A DNA stretch of 64,000 nt from assembly GCF_002752165.1 (NCBI RefSeq), contig NZ_MOMB01000006.1, positions 17,460-81,459 of the forward strand. Direction: 5' to 3'. Position numbers and translations under genes: made by a program. The notes beneath the pieces are model-generated. The model worked only from the letters and a program-made list of their open reading frames with translations, searched no databases and was not told where the DNA came from. Shown here in pieces: positions 59,358 through 64,000 of the stretch (position 1 is its first letter; each line of letters opens with the position of its first letter). This stretch comes from Erwinia sp. OLFS4. Its GTDB lineage: Bacteria > Pseudomonadota > Gammaproteobacteria > Enterobacterales > Enterobacteriaceae.

Positions 59358-60428
59358 TTAGCCACGGGGGATCTGCTGGGTAATACAGTGGATATTGCCC
59401 CCTCCCAGCAAGATTTCACGCGCGGCAACGCCGGTAATCAGATAATCAGGGAAAATCTGCTGCAACAGATCCTGTGCCTGGCGGTCAGTTTGCGCATCAA
59501 GCAGAGGGAAAATAATCTGCTGATTGCTCACCAGATAGTTAACGTATGAGCCGGCCAGACGCTGTCCGGCCTGACGTGAAATCGCATTTCCCTTACTCAG
59601 ACCCGCCGTTTCTTCGCTACTGGCATACTGGACCGGCGGTGCCGGCATTTTCCACACTTTCAGCCGGCGCCCTTTGGCGTCGACCGCCTGCTCAAGCACC
59701 GCCAAAGCCGCCCGCGAACGAGCATATTGCGGATCGGCTGGATCATCGCACCAATGCAGGATGACTTCACCCGGGCGGGCAAAACAGCACATGTTATCGA
59801 TGTGACCATCCGTTTCGTCGCAATAAACCCCGTGCGGCAACCAGATAAAGTGCGTAACGCCAAGAAACTGACTGAGCAGGCTTTCAATCGCCTCTTGCGA
59901 CAGCTGAGGGTTGCGGTTCGGATTAAGCAGGCATTCTGCCGTGGTCAGCAGAGTACCTTCCCCGTCACAATGAACAGAACCGCCTTCCAGTATCAGCGGC
60001 GCAGCCAGCCGCGGAATGCCAAGGTGCGCCAGAACCGCAGCGGCCACCTTGTCATCCTGAGCCCAGTCATCATACAGACCGTCAGCCACACCGCCCCAGG
60101 CGTTAAACTGCCAGTCGATACCTTTGCGCTGCCCCCCGGCGGTGACCACTATCGTCGGCCCGGTGTCGCGCATCCAGGCGTCATCACTGGCCATTTCCAC
60201 CAGCGTCACCCGCGGGTCCATCACCTGCTGAGCCTCGGCCAGCATAGCGGGCGGAACCCCCATAAAAACCGGCGTACGCGCGCTAATGGCCGCCGCTACG
60301 GCAGCAAAAGCCCGCTGCGCCGGTCGGGCCTGTTCGCGCCAGTTGTCCGGACGATGGGGCCACAACATCCATACGGCCTGATGCGGCTCCCACTCTCCGG
60401 GCATTCTTACTGTGGCGTCAGTCGCCAT
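59358..60428 (-). CDS. aguA: Agmatine deiminase
   Basis: Guanidino-group deiminase of 356 residues turning agmatine into N-carbamoylputrescine. Family marks: [20 protein letters not shown] near the start, [32 protein letters not shown] and the catalytic Cys in [11 protein letters not shown] at the end. Start ATG 60428 has AGGAGC upstream and lies one base after the aguB stop; the longer frame overlaps aguB and is rejected. Pair with aguB makes putrescine without ornithine decarboxylase. Confidence 0.95.
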   Translation of the reverse strand: MATDATVRMPGEWEPHQAVWMLWPHRPDNWREQARPAQRAFAAVAAAISARTPVFMGVPPAMLAEAQQVMDPRVTLVEMASDDAWMRDTGPTIVVTAGGQRKGIDWQFNAWGGVADGLYDDWAQDDKVAAAVLAHLGIPRLAAPLILEGGSVHCDGEGTLLTTAECLLNPNRNPQLSQEAIESLLSQFLGVTHFIWLPHGVYCDETDGHIDNMCCFARPGEVILHWCDDPADPQYARSRAALAVLEQAVDAKGRRLKVWKMPAPPVQYASSEETAGLSKGNAISRQAGQRLAGSYVNYLVSNQQIIFPLLDAQTDRQAQDLLQQIFPDYLITGVAAREILLGGGNIHCITQQIPRG

Positions 60429-60429
60429 A

Positions 60430-61317
60430 TCAGTTGCTCCTGGGTTTACCATCAGAGGTGGCGATATAACCGTACATTTCCGGACGACGGTCACGGAACA
60501 GTCCCCAGGCTGCGCGCTGTGCGGCGATGGCCTGCAAGTCAAACTCATGCACCAGCACGCACTCTTCTGTTTTACCGGCCTGAGCCACCAGCGCCCCGGT
60601 CTGATCGGCAATAAACGACGAACCATAAAAGGTCATTTCCAGTCCATCAATATATTTACTGCTTTCAGTGCCAATACGATTAGAGGCAATAACCGGTATC
60701 AGATTAGCCGCCGCATGGCCCTGCTGCACCCGGGTCCAGTGGGGCTGGCTGTCAATCTCCGGATAAGCCGGTTCCGAGCCAATTGCCGTCGGATAAAAAA
60801 TCACCTCAGCGCCCATCAGCGCCAGGCTGCGAGCCGTCTCCGGAAACCACTGGTCCCAGCAAATGCCAACGCCGACTTTAGCATAGCGGGTTTGCCACAC
60901 CTTAAAACCACTGTCACCAGGGATAAAAAATTGTTTTTCCTGGTAGGCCGGACCGTTGGGGATATGCGTTTTGCGGTAAGTATCCAGCACGCTGCCATCG
61001 GCATCAATCATCACCAGTGAATTGTAATAGGCGTTGTTGGCACGCTCAAAAAAGCTCAGCGGCAGAACCACTTCCAGCTCAGCGGCCAGCGCGGAAAAAT
61101 GCTTGATAAGAGGACTATGATCAACCTCTTCAGCTAGCGCATAGTGCTCAGGACTCTGGTCGATACAGAAATAGGGGGCGGCAAACAGCTCCTGAATCAG
61201 GATAATCCTGGCCCCCTGCGCATGGGCCTGTCTGATCAGTTTTTCGGCGGTTTGAATATTTTTCGGCAGGTCCCAGCTGCACGCCATCTGCGTTGCAGCA
61301 ACGGTCACTTTTGTCAT
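60430..61317 (-). CDS. aguB: N-carbamoylputrescine amidase
   Basis: Nitrilase-superfamily amidase of 295 residues releasing putrescine, carbon dioxide and ammonia. The Glu-Lys-Cys triad is in [28 protein letters not shown] and [15 protein letters not shown]. First gene of aguBA on the minus strand. The pathway uses agmatine from SpeA or from plant and insect hosts. No aguR-type regulator is adjacent. Confidence 0.95.
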   Translation of the reverse strand: MTKVTVAATQMACSWDLPKNIQTAEKLIRQAHAQGARIILIQELFAAPYFCIDQSPEHYALAEEVDHSPLIKHFSALAAELEVVLPLSFFERANNAYYNSLVMIDADGSVLDTYRKTHIPNGPAYQEKQFFIPGDSGFKVWQTRYAKVGVGICWDQWFPETARSLALMGAEVIFYPTAIGSEPAYPEIDSQPHWTRVQQGHAAANLIPVIASNRIGTESSKYIDGLEMTFYGSSFIADQTGALVAQAGKTEECVLVHEFDLQAIAAQRAAWGLFRDRRPEMYGYIATSDGKPRSN

Positions 61318-61466
61318 AAGGCCCTCTTTGCCATGCGGTTAAATAAACTTCAGTGATAGAAAAACGGCCGTAATCCATCATGGCTTGTTGCGCAGGTCCT
61401 TATGCAGCCCGTCGGCTGCACGCGTTATACACGTGTGCAGCCCTGTTGCCAATATGCGCACGAAAT

Positions 61467-61497
61467 AAAAAAACACCCGGTTTATTATGGCCGGTGT
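61467..61497 (-). terminator. Terminator of the wzx-glycosyltransferase operon
   Basis: Minus strand ACACCGG...CCGGGTGT stem with one bulged base, followed by seven T (61473-61467). About 100 bases after the wzx stop and upstream of aguB, closing the polysaccharide operon. Confidence 0.75.
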
Positions 61498-61599
61498 GAC
61501 AGCGTAAAGTGTAACATCGGTGACGGTTTTCTGCCGTAAAAGCAGAGAGATGACCCGGCCTCAACCGGTAGCCGCTGACGGCGGCCACCGGGGGAACGA

Positions 61600-62904
61600 T
61601 CAGACATGACCACCCTGAGAGGTTTCCGCTATCGCTGTCGGATTGCGTAGCAAATATTCTTTGAGAATACCGTGTTTCGCCATCACCCAGACCACACCGG
61701 CAAACACCAGAAATTCTGCCAGCACCAGGGAACTGGCGGCACCGATAGCACCAAATTTCCACGCCAGCAGACCACATACCGGCAGGTTGATCAGACCCGC
61801 TGCCAGCATCACATACATACGCTGACGAGCCAGTCCGTGGGGGATGAGGATCTGCAGACCCGCCGGGTAGCTGACGTTGCCAAAGATAAAGCCACATACC
61901 GCAACGCGCAGTACATTAGCCGATTCATGGAAAGCTGGCCCCAGCAGAATACGTACAATAAGATCGGCAAAAAAGAAGGTAAACACCACGATAAATAGGC
62001 TGATCAGAAACGAAAAAGAGATACTTTTGCGGGTTGCCGCAACCGCTGCCGGACGATCGCGGTGAAACAGAAAACTCACCCGGGGGAAAAAAGCGTTACC
62101 AATCTGCTCCGGCAATGAATTCGCCGCTTTTTTCAGTCGATCAGCACCATTATATAACCCCACCATATAAGTGCTGGTGGCACTGGCCAGGATCAGAACG
62201 TTAATGTTGTTGAACATATTGGCGCCGAAAATCGCCAGAAAAACATGCAAGCTGTCTTTAATACGCTGCCAGATTTCCGCAAGTTCAAAGCGATAAAACC
62301 CAATAACCCGCATTTTAACCACCAGTACCAGCGTGATCATGGCGGAAATAATCATCGTCAGCCCTGGGATCAGGGCCGCCAGCCAGGTATCATCCGGCCC
62401 TTTTACCAGCAGGAAGGTTAACGGGATAGAACAAAACTGACCAATCGTCGAGACGATCGCCGTTTTGCCTAGCTTCTCATAACCCTGCATCAGCCAGCCA
62501 AATGAAAACAGGCCGCCAAATAGCACGGTGGAATTAGCCAGTACAATGAAAAACAGATGATGCCATTGCGGACGGAACCAGGTGGCCAGCAGCAAAACGC
62601 CGAGGGTTGAACAGCCTAGTAACAATTTGGCATTAAATGTTGACCAGAATAGCTGGGTCACCCGGGCCGGATCATCGCGGTGATGGGCGATATCTTTGGT
62701 GGTATAAACGTTAAAACCCCAGTCAGAAATGGTACTGCAATACAGTACACAGGCGATACCCAGTGCCAGTAACCCCATATGTTCCACACCCAGTACGCGC
62801 GCAAGATAAGGCAGCGTAACCAGAGGAAAAATAAATGAGGCACCACGGTACGCCAGCAGCGAGACAATATTAACTACCAGACCTTTATCAAAAACTTTAG
62901 CCAT
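61600..62904 (-). CDS. Wzx-type polysaccharide flippase
   Basis: 434-residue inner-membrane protein with about 12 hydrophobic segments, MATE/MOP superfamily, RfbX-like. LLAYRGASFIFPLVTLPYLA and VLGVEHMGLLALG at the amino end are characteristic. Exports lipid-linked repeat units of O antigen or exopolysaccharide for Wzy polymerisation. Follows the truncated glycosyltransferase gene by about 28 bases. Which polysaccharide is unknown because the rest of the cluster is beyond the window. Confidence 0.9.
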   Translation of the reverse strand: MAKVFDKGLVVNIVSLLAYRGASFIFPLVTLPYLARVLGVEHMGLLALGIACVLYCSTISDWGFNVYTTKDIAHHRDDPARVTQLFWSTFNAKLLLGCSTLGVLLLATWFRPQWHHLFFIVLANSTVLFGGLFSFGWLMQGYEKLGKTAIVSTIGQFCSIPLTFLLVKGPDDTWLAALIPGLTMIISAMITLVLVVKMRVIGFYRFELAEIWQRIKDSLHVFLAIFGANMFNNINVLILASATSTYMVGLYNGADRLKKAANSLPEQIGNAFFPRVSFLFHRDRPAAVAATRKSISFSFLISLFIVVFTFFFADLIVRILLGPAFHESANVLRVAVCGFIFGNVSYPAGLQILIPHGLARQRMYVMLAAGLINLPVCGLLAWKFGAIGAASSLVLAEFLVFAGVVWVMAKHGILKEYLLRNPTAIAETSQGGHV

Positions 62905-62932
62905 TAGCTATAGACCTCATTATGTCTCACTA

Positions 62933-63822
62933 TCATGCCGCTTTTTTGTAGCCACGTTTAATCCGGACCAGCTGAGCGTACAGCTGCGGTTGATTTAACA
63001 GTAACCAGTCTACCAGGCTACCCGCTTTCAGGTTTTTACCAAGAGAATGAATAGCCTCCGTGACGTAATGCGGTACCGGCGTGCCGTTGGCCAGTGATAA
63101 GTGAATCATCAGGCGAAATGAATGGAGCAGATAAAGCTGGCGCAGCTGGCGCCGTTCCTGCTCATCCGTCACCAGTTGATTCAGCTTTTCATAACTTTCA
63201 ACAAAAGCGTCATAGCGCCGGCGGAAAAAGGCGTCCCCTTTGGTACTGTTGGTTAACGATCCCTGGCGCACCCGCTGACGGTAATAAATATGCCGGCTGA
63301 CCCAGGCATGATGGCAACGCAAAAAAGCTTCCAGCGTAAAGCTGTGGTCTTCGTGCAGGCGGGCAACATATTTCATCTGGTATTCAGTAATCACCTGGCG
63401 ACGCAGGACATAATTCCAGGTGGCTGAGGTATAGGCGCCGCTGCGCAGTAAGCCAGATAGCACGCGACGTGCTGGCAGCAAACCAAACTGATGATGTTCA
63501 ACCTTCGACCAGGTTTGCGCCGGATTATCATCATCAAACATTAACGAGTTAAAACAGAACAGTTCCAGCTGCGGATGCTGACTGACGACCTCGCTGAGTT
63601 CAGCAAAAAAACCCTCACAAACCACATCATCCGGATCGCAGCAAAAGATGAACTCCCCTTGCGCCATGGCAATGCCGGTGTCACGCGCATTACCCAGTCC
63701 GCCGTTCGCAATAGTGACGATCTTTACCCGCTCGTCATCAGCGTAATGTTTTTCCAGTAAGGCCAGGGTACCATCAGTCGAACCATCGTTAATCACGATC
63801 AGCTCATTCGGCGCCGGAATTT
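62933..63822 (-). pseudogene. Glycosyltransferase family 2, 5' end cut off by an IS1-family element
   Basis: About 296 codons remain of a GT-A fold transferase. The native sequence resumes at QIPAPNELIVINDGSTDGTL, the nucleotide-sugar strand, and includes FCCDPDDVV (DxD-type metal site) and a helical carboxy part. The first 25-30 residues (usual S-x-I-I-P-x-Y-N strand) are missing: at 63823 the sequence changes to IS1 terminal repeat. An open frame continues upstream by 23 codons, but these are IS antisense sequence and not part of the enzyme. Likely inactive unless the IS drives a shortened product. Presumed partner of the Wzx flippase in a surface polysaccharide cluster. Confidence 0.88.
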
Positions 63823-64000
63823 GGTGATGCCTCCAATTAGTAGAACATGTGTTTCTCGATAAACGCTCCAATGACTTTTTCGTGGATCTCAACTGAGCGC
63901 GAAAAGCAGATTGTTTTACGAGCCAACCGTTTAATGCGGGTGCGGAGCGTCAGGTTATTACGTTCAATGCGTTGGGTGAAAATTTTGCCCGTCAGATGCT
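63823..64000 (-). mobile_element. IS1-family insertion sequence, partial (one end)
   Basis: The terminal inverted repeat begins GGTGATGCCTCCAATTAG, close to IS1 ends (GGTGATGC/GGTAATGA). The segment to the window edge is internal IS sequence. It interrupts the glycosyltransferase gene. The far end and the 8-9-bp target duplication lie outside the window. Confidence 0.92.
63837..64000 (-). CDS. insB: IS1 transposase InsB, carboxy-terminal part
   Basis: Translated on the minus strand the segment ends with TQRIERNNLTLRTRIKRLAR, KTICFSRSVEIHEKVIGAFI and EKHMFY before a TAA at 63837. This is the well-known end of IS1-family InsAB' transposase, including the Arg/Lys-rich helix after the catalytic region. 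The rest is cut by the window end. Confidence 0.92.
   Translation of the reverse strand, partial: HLTGKIFTQRIERNNLTLRTRIKRLARKTICFSRSVEIHEKVIGAFIEKHMFY

Noticed and set aside
62933..63892. A complete 319-residue glycosyltransferase starting at 63892
   Set aside because: The first 23 codons are antisense IS1 sequence; the true gene is truncated at 63822.

Overview
The window is a chromosomal segment of an Enterobacterales bacterium. Gene order and protein sequences follow the Escherichia coli blocks aspS-nudB-yebC-ruvC-ruvAB, yecD-cmoAB, cutC-yecM-argS and flhE-flhA-flhB-cheZYBR-tar-cheWA-motBA-flhCD-otsAB, but with different neighbours and several replaced loci. An Erwiniaceae-type host (Erwinia/Pantoea) is my best guess from this mosaic; it is an inference, not a demonstrated identity.

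Layout. 1-4.4 kb: end of an unknown gene, then a dicarboxylate carrier and class I fumarase behind a consensus FNR box, then an ASCH-domain gene broken by an amber codon. 4.4-9.1 kb: nucleoside deaminase with a divergent CynR-like regulator, periplasmic trehalase, and the ycdX-ycdY phosphatase/chaperone pair. 9.5-18.3 kb: Holliday-junction, aspartyl-tRNA synthetase and cmo5U tRNA genes. 18.3-24 kb: accessory segment in the place that holds torYZ in E. coli. It carries a LysE-type exporter, a secreted YD-repeat-like protein, a pertussis-like ADP-ribosyltransferase with a small secreted partner (probable AB5 toxin), a phage T4-type lysozyme and overlapping micro-ORFs, all AT-richer than the flanks. 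24-28.6 kb: cutC, a MalY/PatB-type lyase, yecM, argS. 28.7-43.3 kb: a complete chemotaxis/motor/export block with a single chemoreceptor and the flhDC master regulator, with recognisable sigma-28 and CRP sites. 44.3-46.5 kb: trehalose synthesis (otsBA). 47.4-55.7 kb: a DUF1275 membrane protein and a five-gene RND efflux/two-component operon whose pump gene is frameshifted by a 7-bp tandem repeat. 55.9-59 kb: BLUF-EAL photoreceptor and SOS-controlled umuDC. 59.4-61.3 kb: agmatine-to-putrescine genes aguBA. 61.6-64 kb: a Wzx flippase and a glycosyltransferase interrupted by an IS1-family element that runs off the window.

Most interesting: the PT-like toxin pair at 20475-21563 beside a lysozyme gene, which resembles in plan (not in sequence class of the muramidase) the typhoid-toxin/TtsA arrangement; the (TTTTAGG)3 tract that switches off, perhaps reversibly, an RND pump; a repeated hairpin-plus-DnaA-box-like element at two intergenic sites; a LexA box that doubles as the ruvC terminator hairpin; and an IS1 insertion in a surface-polysaccharide glycosyltransferase.
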